DNA from: Euryarchaeota archaeon UBA89 | GTDB lineage: Archaea > Thermoplasmatota > Poseidoniia > Poseidoniales > Thalassarchaeaceae | Assembly (NCBI GenBank): GCA_002495525.1 | Contig: DAFS01000033.1 | Span: forward strand, 6,592-70,591 | Direction: 5' to 3' | DNA length: 64,000 bases | Shown here: piece by piece, positions 37,460-46,137 of the stretch | Layout of the letters: each line of letters begins with the position of its first letter | How positions within the stretch are numbered: the first letter of the stretch is position 1 | Position numbers and translations under genes: made by a program | The notes under the pieces: model-generated | The model's input: only the letters and a program-made list of their open reading frames with translations | What the model was told of the DNA's origin: nothing | The model's database searches: none

Positions 37460-38344
37460 TTATTCTTCTTCCTCATTTTCTCTGGATATAAAGGTATCAT
37501 AAACCATAGGGAGAATAACCACTGCAGCAATCAATGTAAACAGATTATTCCAGGTTTGTCCAGACACAAATGATGATGTTCCTGAGAAAAAGAGTTTGAT
37601 TGCTCCGACCCATGGAATCTCAGAAGATGCAACTCCCACAACCCAAACATCTCTCACTGCGGTGACAGGATTACCAAACTCATCTTTTAAACCGCGACTC
37701 TGAATATATGAATCATCGGCTGTTGAACTAGTTGCCCTTAGTTGATCAATTGTACATCCATTTGTCATCCTATTATCACCAGTTGTCAAATATCCTTCAT
37801 GTCTAGGAATCCACTTATCAATTGTTAAATTCCCATGAGGTGCACAAGAGTAATCTAAAGTTAACGAAATATTGCTTACATTTACTAAATGGGTTCCTGG
37901 GACATCCCATGTCAAAATACAAATATATTCTAGCTCATCGAATACACCCTCAGAACAGGAGTCATCAATTGGTTTTTCAGTTACGTTAGTTTCTACTTTG
38001 AGTAATACTCGGTGAATAACTGGGGTATCACTACCTCCATTTTTCTGATAAATTATAACATCTCCAAGCATACCATGCATTTCATATCCAAAATTCGTAT
38101 TTTCCTTGTTGGAAGCTTCTACATATGTCACTATATCTACTCTTTCAGGATTCATAATTAGTACCAAATCACCAGGATCAATCGCTCCTATAGAACCATC
38201 TTCACTATGCTTCATAGAGCCAGATTCAACAACAACCATAGGAGGAAACATACCTGTAGCTAACCACATTGAGCCAAGTAGTAAGAAAACTAAACCTACA
38301 GCAAGTAATGCCTCTCTAAGATAGAGTTTGAAATCATTTGACAT
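37460..38344 (-). CDS. Signal peptidase I family protein (S26B-like)
   Basis: A 294-residue membrane protease with an N-terminal helix (about 8-31) and extracytoplasmic catalytic domain, plus a C-terminal membrane helix. Ser43 in VESGSMKH is the nucleophile; His111 in PVIHRVL takes the place of the bacterial Lys, as in archaeal and ER signal peptidases; GDVIIYQ and LTTGDNRMTNG carry the conserved Asp. The region between His and TTGDNR is longer than usual with Cys residues (FDELEYICIL, CAPHG). It would remove signal peptides from secreted proteins such as the surface protein at 15.5 kb. The downstream-most membrane gene lies one base upstream on the same strand. Confidence 0.9.
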   Translation of the reverse strand: MSNDFKLYLREALLAVGLVFLLLGSMWLATGMFPPMVVVESGSMKHSEDGSIGAIDPGDLVLIMNPERVDIVTYVEASNKENTNFGYEMHGMLGDVIIYQKNGGSDTPVIHRVLLKVETNVTEKPIDDSCSEGVFDELEYICILTWDVPGTHLVNVSNISLTLDYSCAPHGNLTIDKWIPRHEGYLTTGDNRMTNGCTIDQLRATSSTADDSYIQSRGLKDEFGNPVTAVRDVWVVGVASSEIPWVGAIKLFFSGTSSFVSGQTWNNLFTLIAAVVILPMVYDTFISRENEEEE

Positions 38345-38345
38345 A

Positions 38346-39128
38346 CTAATTCCCCTTAGAGTTATACGGCCTAGTAGAGTATAATAGGAAAGATACGAAT
38401 AAAATTAGAATAATACTAACCGGATCAAAATGAGGAGCGGTGTGATGGAAAGAGGTTAATCCACTGAACCTTTCTGTGAGATCTATTGTGTATTCTCTAG
38501 TTCCTTCTTTGGAAGCTATACCAAAAATAGTATTCCATAACAGGGAAAATAAAGTTATCGAGGTAATGAAAATTAATATTCGGTGGAAAATTAATTCTCT
38601 AAGTAGACCTAATCCTGGAAGTTGGCGAGAAATAACTGATTCTGGATTATTCCACCATTTTTCATTAACTAGAAAATCAGTCTGAGTATTAATCTTGGAA
38701 GAATTAATCAGATTCTTTCCAACGGGAATTTCATGCAGTTCAAGTAATTCACGCATAAGACCGATATGCCTTTCTCCCAACATAATAGCTGCTTCTTCAC
38801 CTTCTTTGCGACGCCTTAAAACTTCAGCGCGTGAATCTAACAACAGAATATCATCCAGAGTTTGTTTTTTCTCTAAATAAAAGAAGAACTCTGGGCCGAC
38901 ATAAAAGGTACCAATTGCTCCGATTAACATGCCTATCCAACTTAATGTTACAATATTTTCTTTAGATGGATCTGTAGGACCTGAAAGGCCAAAAAGAAAA
39001 ATTATTCCCCAAAGTAAAAGTGCGAATGATAGAATTGAAACATTGGTGATGATTTGAAAATGTCTACCACTTTGGCTATCCCATAATCGACCGAAAAAAC
39101 CTAAATTTCTTTCATCACGACGAGCCAT
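38346..39128 (-). CDS. Membrane protein of unknown function
   Basis: A 260-residue protein with two N-terminal helices (about 26-48 and 58-80), a charged middle (LLDSRAEVLRRRKEGEEAAIML, about 95-150) and two C-terminal helices (about 180-205 and 230-250). It has no recognisable domain. It lies directly upstream of the signal-peptidase gene, with one base between them, so they form an operon and it may act with it at the membrane. ATG 39128 begins MARRDERN. Confidence 0.7.
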   Translation of the reverse strand: MARRDERNLGFFGRLWDSQSGRHFQIITNVSILSFALLLWGIIFLFGLSGPTDPSKENIVTLSWIGMLIGAIGTFYVGPEFFFYLEKKQTLDDILLLDSRAEVLRRRKEGEEAAIMLGERHIGLMRELLELHEIPVGKNLINSSKINTQTDFLVNEKWWNNPESVISRQLPGLGLLRELIFHRILIFITSITLFSLLWNTIFGIASKEGTREYTIDLTERFSGLTSFHHTAPHFDPVSIILILFVSFLLYSTRPYNSKGN

Positions 39129-39239
39129 TATAACATTCGTGGGTAAGGCTTCGTGGCTTAGTGTCTTACGCTAACAAGTTCACATGAAAAAACTTGATTT
39201 AACCAATTAATTGATTTGCTATACTATCAATCGAACCTT

Positions 39240-40424
39240 ATGGTGAAGCAATGGCTAGTGGTCTTGATTGTTGTTGGATTGATGCTTTCTGGCTGTATCG
39301 GAGATGAATTTCTAGATATGGATAACGATGGTATAGAAGATAACGAAGATTTAGACAGAGATGGGGATGGCTGGATGAATATAATGGAGATTGATTGTGA
39401 TAGTGACCCAGACAATTTTGAAGAAATACCAAACGATCTTGATAGTGATACAATCTGCGATAATTTAGATGAAGATATTGATGGTGATGATTTACCAAAT
39501 GACTGGGAAGTCGAAAGAGGGCTTGATCCAATGAATAAAAATGATACTATTGTATGTCATGGATTGTCAAAATACTGTTTAAGAAACTATGATGATTTTA
39601 CATTTCCTGAAACACATAATGCTTTCGCAACATCCGAAGATGGAGTAATTCTTGGAACTAATCACTACACAGGTCTTCAGGCACAATGGGATGGAGGAGT
39701 TAGAGCATTTATGGTTGATGCCCATCATCTAAGTGAAGATGAAACTGAAGCTGAAGATGTGAGATTTTGTCATGGTTCTCCAGGACAATTCCCCCACCCC
39801 TGTAAGTATTCCGAAGTAGACCCATTTGAATGGTTATCACTTCTAAATTCATTGATGAATTTAACTAATGAAAATTGTTCATTCATGTGTGGGGAAGTTG
39901 TGTCAATACTAGTTGAAAACTATGTTCCTGCGAATCATTTAGAGTTTTTATTTAATCAAACTGGAATTTTAGAAAGAGTATTTATCCATCAATTAGGAGA
40001 ACCTTGGCCTTCAATTGGAGATATGATTCTACAAAAGAAGGATGTAGTCATATATGTCCAATCTGAGTATAATGAAAGTTTTTCCTATTTCCATCCAGCC
40101 TGGAAACATAGTTGGGATACTCCATATGGTCAGCAAGATAAAGAAGAAATGACCTGTGAATTGGGAAGAGGTGATTCGAGTCAGTCTGTATGGCATTTGA
40201 GTAATTGGTTGAGTAGTATCTTCGGTACAGCAGATCCTTACAAAGCTCATGAAGTAAATGAGTATGAATTTTTACTAAATCGAACTATCGAATGTTGGGA
40301 AATTATGGATAGGAGACCTACATTTGTAGCCGTCGATTATTGGGAAGATGGTGAAATAACAAATGTAACAATCACCTTAAACAAAATGGAAAATTGGGAT
40401 GATGAAATACCTGCTCATCCATAA
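39240..40424 (+). CDS. Secreted lipoprotein with TSP3 repeats and PI-PLC-like domain
   Basis: About 394 residues. The signal peptide ends in the lipobox LMLSGC (Cys19). An acidic segment with calcium-binding TSP3-type repeats follows (DMDNDGIEDNEDLDRDGDGW, DIDGDDLPNDW, about 24-95). The rest resembles a phosphatidylinositol-phospholipase-C X-type TIM barrel: PETHNAFAT, GGVRAFMVDAHH, FCHGSPG and VAVDYWEDGEI, containing the two His residues expected for catalysis. Start ATG 39240 is preferred; a further upstream in-frame start adds eight residues. Could act on extracellular phosphodiesters or glycolipids. It sits alone between a minus-strand operon and lhr. Confidence 0.75.
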   Translation: MVKQWLVVLIVVGLMLSGCIGDEFLDMDNDGIEDNEDLDRDGDGWMNIMEIDCDSDPDNFEEIPNDLDSDTICDNLDEDIDGDDLPNDWEVERGLDPMNKNDTIVCHGLSKYCLRNYDDFTFPETHNAFATSEDGVILGTNHYTGLQAQWDGGVRAFMVDAHHLSEDETEAEDVRFCHGSPGQFPHPCKYSEVDPFEWLSLLNSLMNLTNENCSFMCGEVVSILVENYVPANHLEFLFNQTGILERVFIHQLGEPWPSIGDMILQKKDVVIYVQSEYNESFSYFHPAWKHSWDTPYGQQDKEEMTCELGRGDSSQSVWHLSNWLSSIFGTADPYKAHEVNEYEFLLNRTIECWEIMDRRPTFVAVDYWEDGEITNVTITLNKMENWDDEIPAHP

Positions 40425-40489
40425 ATTAAGTTCCTGTAGTTAATCTGTAATTCGTTGGGTTTTCTAAATAGAACCCTGTCGATACGGAT

Positions 40490-43474
40490 ATGGAAGGGGC
40501 AGCAATAGAATTTCTGCACCCTAAAGTTAGAGATTTAATAAATAATTTAGGTTGGAATCTAACTCCAATTCAAGAAGAAGCGGCTATTGATTTATGTGCA
40601 GGAAAAAATAGACTTTTAGTTGCCCCAACCGGAAGTGGAAAAACAGAAGCTGCAATATTACCTATAATTTCTAGAGCAATTAATGAGAATTGGGAAGGTT
40701 TGTCAATTCTATATATTACTCCATTGAGAGCACTAAATAGAGATATTGAAAGAAGATTATCTACGATGCTAGAACCTCTTGGATTAAGTGTCGGATTAAG
40801 GCATGGAGATACTACTCAAAAAGAAAGAACGAAACAATCAAAAAATCCTCCTAATTTATTGATTACAACACCGGAAACCACACAAATAATGATGTTAGGA
40901 AGTAGATTAAGAAAACATCTTTCAGGCGTTAAAGTTATTATTTTAGACGAAATTCATGACTTAGCAGGAAGTGAAAGAGGTTCTCAATTAATGGTTGGTC
41001 TAGAACGCATTGCCGATATTAACCCCAATAACATACAACGAATAGGCCTATCAGCAACTGTTGGAAATCCCAGTGAAGTTGCTGATTATATGGCTAAAAA
41101 TGCACAGCCTATACTAGGTCCTGCTCCAAGATTTACAGATGTTTTAGTGCATAAAGAAATACCTTCTCCTGAAGATGAGATTTTATCTGTAAAATGGTCT
41201 GTTTCACCTAATTCAATTGCAGCTTTTAGAAGGCTGGCTAACTCATTAATGGAAGATTACCCATCATTAGTATTTGTTAATTCAAGATCTGCTGCTGAAA
41301 CTGTTGCTCAAAGACTAACTTCCATTGCATCGGAAATAAAAATCGGCGTACATCATGGAAGTCTTGCTTCCGATACTAGAAAAGAAATGGAAGATAAACT
41401 AAGAAATGGCGATTTACATGGAATTATTTGTACTAGCAGTTTAGAATTAGGAATTGATATTGGGTCAATTAAGAAAGTACATCAATTACAATCTCCAAGG
41501 GCAGTGGATAGATTACTACAAAGAATGGGTAGAGCCGAACATCATCTAGGCGGAACTGGTAGAGGAGAAATTCTAGCATGGGAACTAGATGAAATCTCTG
41601 AATGTGCCGTGATTTCTAGAAGAGCTATGGCATCTGAACTTGAAGGTGTAGAATGGCAAACAGAACCAGGAATTGTTGCCGCAAATCAGTTCATACAGTT
41701 AAGTATAGAAAGAGGATTAGTACCACTTCAGAAAGCTAATGATATCATAGAGAGTTGTTCATTATTTAGAGAATGGAATTATGAAAAAACTCTGAATATT
41801 TTGAGAGTATTGAATGATCGATGGCTAATCAAACTTGTTGAGAATCCTGAGGATTCAGATGTAACTAACTGGCCTGCAAGACTCTGGGAAGAACTAGCAA
41901 AGAAGAGTAATCAAAATGTTCCTGAGAAAAGGCCTCCATGGGACGAGGAACAAAAAGAATCTGATAAAGTTAGATGGAGAAAAGCAATGATAAAACATCT
42001 GCCCAAGAGTCTGGAAAAAGGTTGGTTTTCCCCATCTGGAAAAGCAGCTAAATCCAGAACTGAGCATATCTCCATGATTCCAGATGAAATTTCTTACAGA
42101 GTCCGAGATGCAGTAAGTAGATCTGTTCTTGGTTCTGTTGACGAAGCATTCGTTTTATCACTAAATAATGATGCTAGCGATGATTCTCTCGGGAGAGCAA
42201 GAAGATTTGTAATGGCGGGAAGAACTTGGCAAATTGTTGATGCTGATCCTGAGCAAGAAGAACTTCTAGTGGCTCCGATAAAAGAGACAGGAGAGGCTCC
42301 AGTATGGTCGGGAGAATTACCTCCAGTTCCAAAAGAAGTAGCAAGAGAAGTGGGGAAATTGAGAAGGGCTGTTGCCATATCTATAGGAGCAATTGAAGAT
42401 GATAATTCAGTAATTCCCTTTGAAGAATATCCATTATCACCTAGTGCAAGAGATGTACTGATTAGAACTGTTGCAGACCATATTGAGGCTACTGGGTATT
42501 TACCTGATGAAAGAACTATTACAATAGAAGAAAGGCAAAATACAATTATTCTAAACACATGTGCTGGTTCCAAAATAAATGAAACTTTAGCGCATTTAAT
42601 TCAAGCATTTGGTTCATTAAAAGAAGGAAAAATGGGGAGGACATTAATCGACCCTTATAGAATATCAATTCAGATCCCAGGTACGAATACTGCAGATATA
42701 ATTGGATGGTTACAAGATACCCCTCCTGTTGCTTTACCTTCTTTGATGCGAATGACAATTCCCAATAGCAGAGCAGTAAGATGGAGAGTCGTCCAGGTCG
42801 CAAGAAGAATGGGGGTTTTACGGAAAGGGGTTGACCCACGTAAAGTAAATCTTCAAGGTTTGATGAGAAGATGGAAAGGAACCCCAGTAATAGAAGAAGC
42901 GCTGAGTAAGTTATTCCATGAAAGAATGGATATAGAGGCAACTGTAGACTTGCTGAAAGAAATACAAAATGGCGAAAAAAAGTTATTAGTAACTCCACCA
43001 GGACCTCTTGGTCAATCAAAAAAGAGCGAAAAAGATCTGTTACTTCCATCATGGTCTGATAAAGAACTTAGAGACCATTTAGAAGTTAGATTAATCAATG
43101 AAAGAGCAGTATTAATTTGTCTAAATTGTAAAAATAAGACAAGGAAGAGAGTAGCTAGATTCGCAGAAAGAATTGAACCATGTTCAACATGTTCAGGAAC
43201 TATGCAAGCATGTTCACCGGAAAGAATGGAGTCCATGTTATCGGATTGGGTTGAGAGTAAAGATCCAAAGATATATGGGAAGATGACTAAGAATGCAGAA
43301 TTGATTCGCACTCATGGAAAAGATGCAATAATTTGTATGATGGGCAGAGGAATTGCAGAAGAAACTGCCACTAAAATACTCAGAGGACATATTTTTGGAG
43401 AGAGGGTAAGATTACTTCGTTCTATACATAATGCTGAGTTAAAATATGCTTCAACTAGAAGATATTGGGGATAA
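40490..43474 (+). CDS. lhr: Lhr-type superfamily 2 DNA helicase
   Basis: A 994-residue large helicase-related protein. RecA-1 has Walker A APTGSGKTEA near residues 44-53 and Walker B DEIHDLAGSERG near 154-165; the SAT motif is in LSATVGNP. RecA-2 ends with LLQRMGRAEHH (motif VI). A winged-helix and a C-terminal region with a zinc-binding CLNCKN/CSTC pair (about 875-900) complete it. Lhr helicases act in DNA repair and recombination. The start ATG 40490 is used. It is a single long gene; a small kinase gene begins 43 bases downstream on the same strand. Confidence 0.93.
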   Translation: MEGAAIEFLHPKVRDLINNLGWNLTPIQEEAAIDLCAGKNRLLVAPTGSGKTEAAILPIISRAINENWEGLSILYITPLRALNRDIERRLSTMLEPLGLSVGLRHGDTTQKERTKQSKNPPNLLITTPETTQIMMLGSRLRKHLSGVKVIILDEIHDLAGSERGSQLMVGLERIADINPNNIQRIGLSATVGNPSEVADYMAKNAQPILGPAPRFTDVLVHKEIPSPEDEILSVKWSVSPNSIAAFRRLANSLMEDYPSLVFVNSRSAAETVAQRLTSIASEIKIGVHHGSLASDTRKEMEDKLRNGDLHGIICTSSLELGIDIGSIKKVHQLQSPRAVDRLLQRMGRAEHHLGGTGRGEILAWELDEISECAVISRRAMASELEGVEWQTEPGIVAANQFIQLSIERGLVPLQKANDIIESCSLFREWNYEKTLNILRVLNDRWLIKLVENPEDSDVTNWPARLWEELAKKSNQNVPEKRPPWDEEQKESDKVRWRKAMIKHLPKSLEKGWFSPSGKAAKSRTEHISMIPDEISYRVRDAVSRSVLGSVDEAFVLSLNNDASDDSLGRARRFVMAGRTWQIVDADPEQEELLVAPIKETGEAPVWSGELPPVPKEVAREVGKLRRAVAISIGAIEDDNSVIPFEEYPLSPSARDVLIRTVADHIEATGYLPDERTITIEERQNTIILNTCAGSKINETLAHLIQAFGSLKEGKMGRTLIDPYRISIQIPGTNTADIIGWLQDTPPVALPSLMRMTIPNSRAVRWRVVQVARRMGVLRKGVDPRKVNLQGLMRRWKGTPVIEEALSKLFHERMDIEATVDLLKEIQNGEKKLLVTPPGPLGQSKKSEKDLLLPSWSDKELRDHLEVRLINERAVLICLNCKNKTRKRVARFAERIEPCSTCSGTMQACSPERMESMLSDWVESKDPKIYGKMTKNAELIRTHGKDAIICMMGRGIAEETATKILRGHIFGERVRLLRSIHNAELKYASTRRYWG

Positions 43475-43516
43475 AAAAAGGCAATCACTATTTCCATCCT
43501 TTCACGGGGTATTGAC

Positions 43517-44059
43517 ATGCTCATCGGTTTGACGGGGAAAAATGCGTCTGGAAAGTCGACAGTTGTTAAATGGTTTTCAAAAAAGGGCTTGGAGACTTTG
43601 TCCTGTTCCGATTCTATCAGAGCATGGCTTGCAGAACAAAATATTGAACCTACAAGAGACGCTTTGATTGAAGGAGGGAGAGAACTTAGAAGAAAGGGTG
43701 GCGCTGGAATATTAGCAGAAATGTTGCTAGACATTCTGGATGGAAAGGATGCTGTTGTTGATTCAATTAGGACCCCTGGAGAAGTTGAGGCTTTGAGGAA
43801 AAGAGATGATTTTATCTTAATAGAAATTAGAGCAAATACAGAAACAAGATGGGAGAGACTACAAAGTAGGGCAAGAGCTGGTGATCCCTTAGACAAAGAG
43901 ACTTTTATGGAGCAAGAAAAGACAGAGGCTGTAGCTAAAGATGAGGCAGGGCAGGCTCTAAATGCAACTGCAGAATTGGCAGATTTAGTAATATTAAATG
44001 ATGGGACTGAAGATGATTTAATCAATGATTTAGATGAATTATTACTCATATTAAAATAA
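43517..44059 (+). CDS. Small P-loop kinase (dephospho-CoA/nucleotide kinase-like)
   Basis: A 180-residue P-loop protein. The N-terminus MLIGLTGKNASGKSTV is a Walker A, and SCSDSIRAWL, then AVVDSIRTPGEVEALR resemble the archaeal UPF0200/dephospho-CoA-kinase-related family. It would phosphorylate a nucleotide or CoA-like substrate. It is convergent with a dCMP deaminase gene, the stop codons 8 bases apart, which hints at but does not show nucleotide metabolism; kinase-dCMP deaminase associations occur elsewhere. Substrate unknown. Confidence 0.75.
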   Translation: MLIGLTGKNASGKSTVVKWFSKKGLETLSCSDSIRAWLAEQNIEPTRDALIEGGRELRRKGGAGILAEMLLDILDGKDAVVDSIRTPGEVEALRKRDDFILIEIRANTETRWERLQSRARAGDPLDKETFMEQEKTEAVAKDEAGQALNATAELADLVILNDGTEDDLINDLDELLLILK

Positions 44060-44067
44060 TAATCTAA

Positions 44068-44505
44068 TCATGCTGTTCTGACAATTATCCCTGCTTCATT
44101 CATCATTTCAGAAGCAATATCGAAATCTTTCTGCCATCTTTCTGGTATTTGTAAATCTTTAGGATAGACAACTTCGCTAACACCTGCTTGAATAAGAGAA
44201 CGTGTACATCTAGAACAAGGTGGCCAGGTTACATAGGCCATTGTTCCCTTTAATGAGATACCAATTCTTGCAGCATGCATTATTGCATTCTCTTCTGCAT
44301 GACAAATCATCGGATACTTCTGTTCGCGATCTTCAAGTCTCTCAATTTTATCTTCAATCCCTCTAGGAAAACCATTGAAACCAGTTGACCTAATTTCGCG
44401 ATCTTCACCAACAACAATACAACCTACTTTAGTTGACGGATCTTTAGACCAGTCAGAGATATGCTTCGCTAACTCTAGAAATCTTTTATCCCATTTGTCG
44501 CTCAT
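44068..44505 (-). CDS. dCMP deaminase family protein
   Basis: A 145-residue zinc-dependent cytidine/deoxycytidylate deaminase. The catalytic motif CHAEENAI (His69, Glu71) and the zinc Cys pair in PPCSRC (97, 100) are present, with the substrate-loop STGFNGFPRG. It would deaminate dCMP to dUMP for dTMP synthesis. ATG 44505 is chosen since the family starts there and a GGAGATG motif precedes it; an in-frame extension upstream lacks homology. It follows a small membrane-protein gene on the same strand and is convergent with the kinase. Confidence 0.93.
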   Translation of the reverse strand: MSDKWDKRFLELAKHISDWSKDPSTKVGCIVVGEDREIRSTGFNGFPRGIEDKIERLEDREQKYPMICHAEENAIMHAARIGISLKGTMAYVTWPPCSRCTRSLIQAGVSEVVYPKDLQIPERWQKDFDIASEMMNEAGIIVRTA

Positions 44506-44527
44506 ATAAACATCTCCAAAATATCTA

Positions 44528-44836
44528 TCATAAGTCATTATCCCTATTCGCTTCTGTACGATTAGGGTCGTAACCATCAAATGAAGTAGGATTTGCATAA
44601 CAATCAGGATCATCTCTATCGGCTTTTCCACCATTATCATTATCTAAACCATCACCGCAATTGCCTATATCATCATCATTTGATGAAAGAAAACTTTCTG
44701 CGCCACCACCGGCTAGAATAGCAAATAACAAGCCAGAAAGAACAAGGATAAGGGCTACTAAGATATATTTCGAAGTACTGTCTTGTGGTTCTAAGACTAC
44801 TTTAATTTCAGTTTTCTCATTCGGCTTATTAGTCAT
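44528..44836 (-). CDS. Small membrane-anchored protein with acidic Cys-Asp motif
   Basis: A 102-residue protein with a hydrophilic N-terminus, one membrane helix (about 25-45) and an acidic extracytoplasmic tail. The tail contains CGDGLDNDNGGKADRDDPDC, a form of the CxDGxDNDxDGxxDxxDPDC motif seen repeatedly in secreted proteins and likely calcium- or disulfide-stabilised, followed by a short Asn/Asp-rich end. No family known. It lies 22 bases upstream of the dCMP deaminase ATG on the same strand. Function unknown; a surface role is inferred. Confidence 0.6.
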   Translation of the reverse strand: MTNKPNEKTEIKVVLEPQDSTSKYILVALILVLSGLLFAILAGGGAESFLSSNDDDIGNCGDGLDNDNGGKADRDDPDCYANPTSFDGYDPNRTEANRDNDL

Positions 44837-44869
44837 CTACGAGCCATCCACAAGGGTCATCCTTTTTGA

Positions 44870-46102
44870 TTATCGGTGAACGCGGAGTTCCTCCCAAAAA
44901 TTGAGATTGTCTCTTGAAATTATATAATTTAGAATATCTCCAACAAGATAAACACTGCCTATAATAACTAATTCTACTTCATCAATTTCACAAATTTTAG
45001 ACGCTTCTTCAATTGCATTAACTGGGTTTTTAATTATGTCACGAGAGGTTTCCATATGGCGACAAATTATATTTTCTAATTCCTCGGCACTAACTGAATT
45101 ATTCCTTCCAGAAAGAGGTTCAGTAAATATCAAATGATGAAAAATTGATTGGTGAAGATTCTCCTTTAAAAATGGCGACAAGGTGTCTTTAATATCAGCC
45201 TTCTCAGTAACTCCAATGATAAATACACTCGGTTTTTTGATAGAATTAAGTTCAGACTCAAAACCTTCTTTATTGTGAGCTGCACAGACTTTCACTGGAA
45301 AGTCATACCAAGATGAGCCGTACTCCGGAGAACGACCCGGCCATTTACATTCTACTTCAGAATCTTTCCATTTGAAAAAATTTGCGACTTTTTTCGTCAA
45401 CATAGTCCAGTTCTGCCAATTTGAAAAATCTTGATTCGTTTCAATTATCAAAAGATCTTCTCCGACTTTATCTGAAATTACTTTCAATACAGAAGCAGTT
45501 AAATTATCACTTTTTGACAAAAATAATGGAACTCCTGGTCGATGAATACCGGCTTTTTCGAAAGCGATTTCTTCCAAGCTTTCTCCTAAAAATTCAGTAT
45601 GGTCTTTGGAGATTGTAGTTATTACACAGAGATCAGCATCTACTAACCTAGTAGAGTCTAACCTACCTCCTAAACCGGTCTCAATAATAGCTCTGTCAAT
45701 ATTATTCTCACTGAAAACAACCATAGCAAGTAAAAATGTGACTTCAAAAAAAGTTGGTTTACAGACAGGAGAAATCAATGAGGCCGTTCGTATTTTTTCT
45801 AGAAACATATCAAAATCTTTGGGAGAAACAGGGACTCCATTTATCCTAATTCTTTCTTCTATCGTAATTAAATGAGGAGAGGAAAAGAGGCCTACTTTGA
45901 GATTATTTTCTCTCGCCACTGCAGAAAGTTGAACACATAAAGAACCCTTACCATTTGTGCCTGCAACATGAATTGAAGGAAAATCAAGATGGGGATTCCC
46001 TAGTCTCTCCAATAAAAGATTACAATTATCAAATCCTAATTTAACTCCAGAATCTTTCGTGTTTTCTAGCCATTTTCTAACGTTCAAAAAATAATCACCC
46101 AC
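44870..46102 (-). CDS. folC: Folylpolyglutamate synthase / Mur-ligase-family protein
   Basis: A 410-residue ATP-dependent ligase. The P-loop HVAGTNGKGS spans about 45-54, then GLFSSPHLITIEERIRING, the ETGLGGRLDSTR and TTISKDHTEFLG segments are diagnostic for FolC (dihydrofolate/folylpolyglutamate synthase). It adds glutamates to folates or a related cofactor. ATG 46102 begins MGDYFLNVRK. It diverges from the presenilin homologue across 35 bases. In archaea, the cofactor may be folate or a pterin; this is unresolved. Confidence 0.93.
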   Translation of the reverse strand: MGDYFLNVRKWLENTKDSGVKLGFDNCNLLLERLGNPHLDFPSIHVAGTNGKGSLCVQLSAVARENNLKVGLFSSPHLITIEERIRINGVPVSPKDFDMFLEKIRTASLISPVCKPTFFEVTFLLAMVVFSENNIDRAIIETGLGGRLDSTRLVDADLCVITTISKDHTEFLGESLEEIAFEKAGIHRPGVPLFLSKSDNLTASVLKVISDKVGEDLLIIETNQDFSNWQNWTMLTKKVANFFKWKDSEVECKWPGRSPEYGSSWYDFPVKVCAAHNKEGFESELNSIKKPSVFIIGVTEKADIKDTLSPFLKENLHQSIFHHLIFTEPLSGRNNSVSAEELENIICRHMETSRDIIKNPVNAIEEASKICEIDEVELVIIGSVYLVGDILNYIISRDNLNFWEELRVHR

Positions 46103-46137
46103 TAGTTCTACTACACACTTGTATTAGTCAAAGTGAT

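Noticed and set aside
42546..43052. A 168-codon minus-strand frame inside lhr
   Set aside because: Leu/Phe-rich antisense frame within an intact helicase gene.
43312..44049. A 245-codon open frame on the minus strand antisense to the small kinase
   Set aside because: Its residues are Ser/Leu-rich without any family motif, and the plus strand encodes a clear P-loop kinase. It is a shadow frame.
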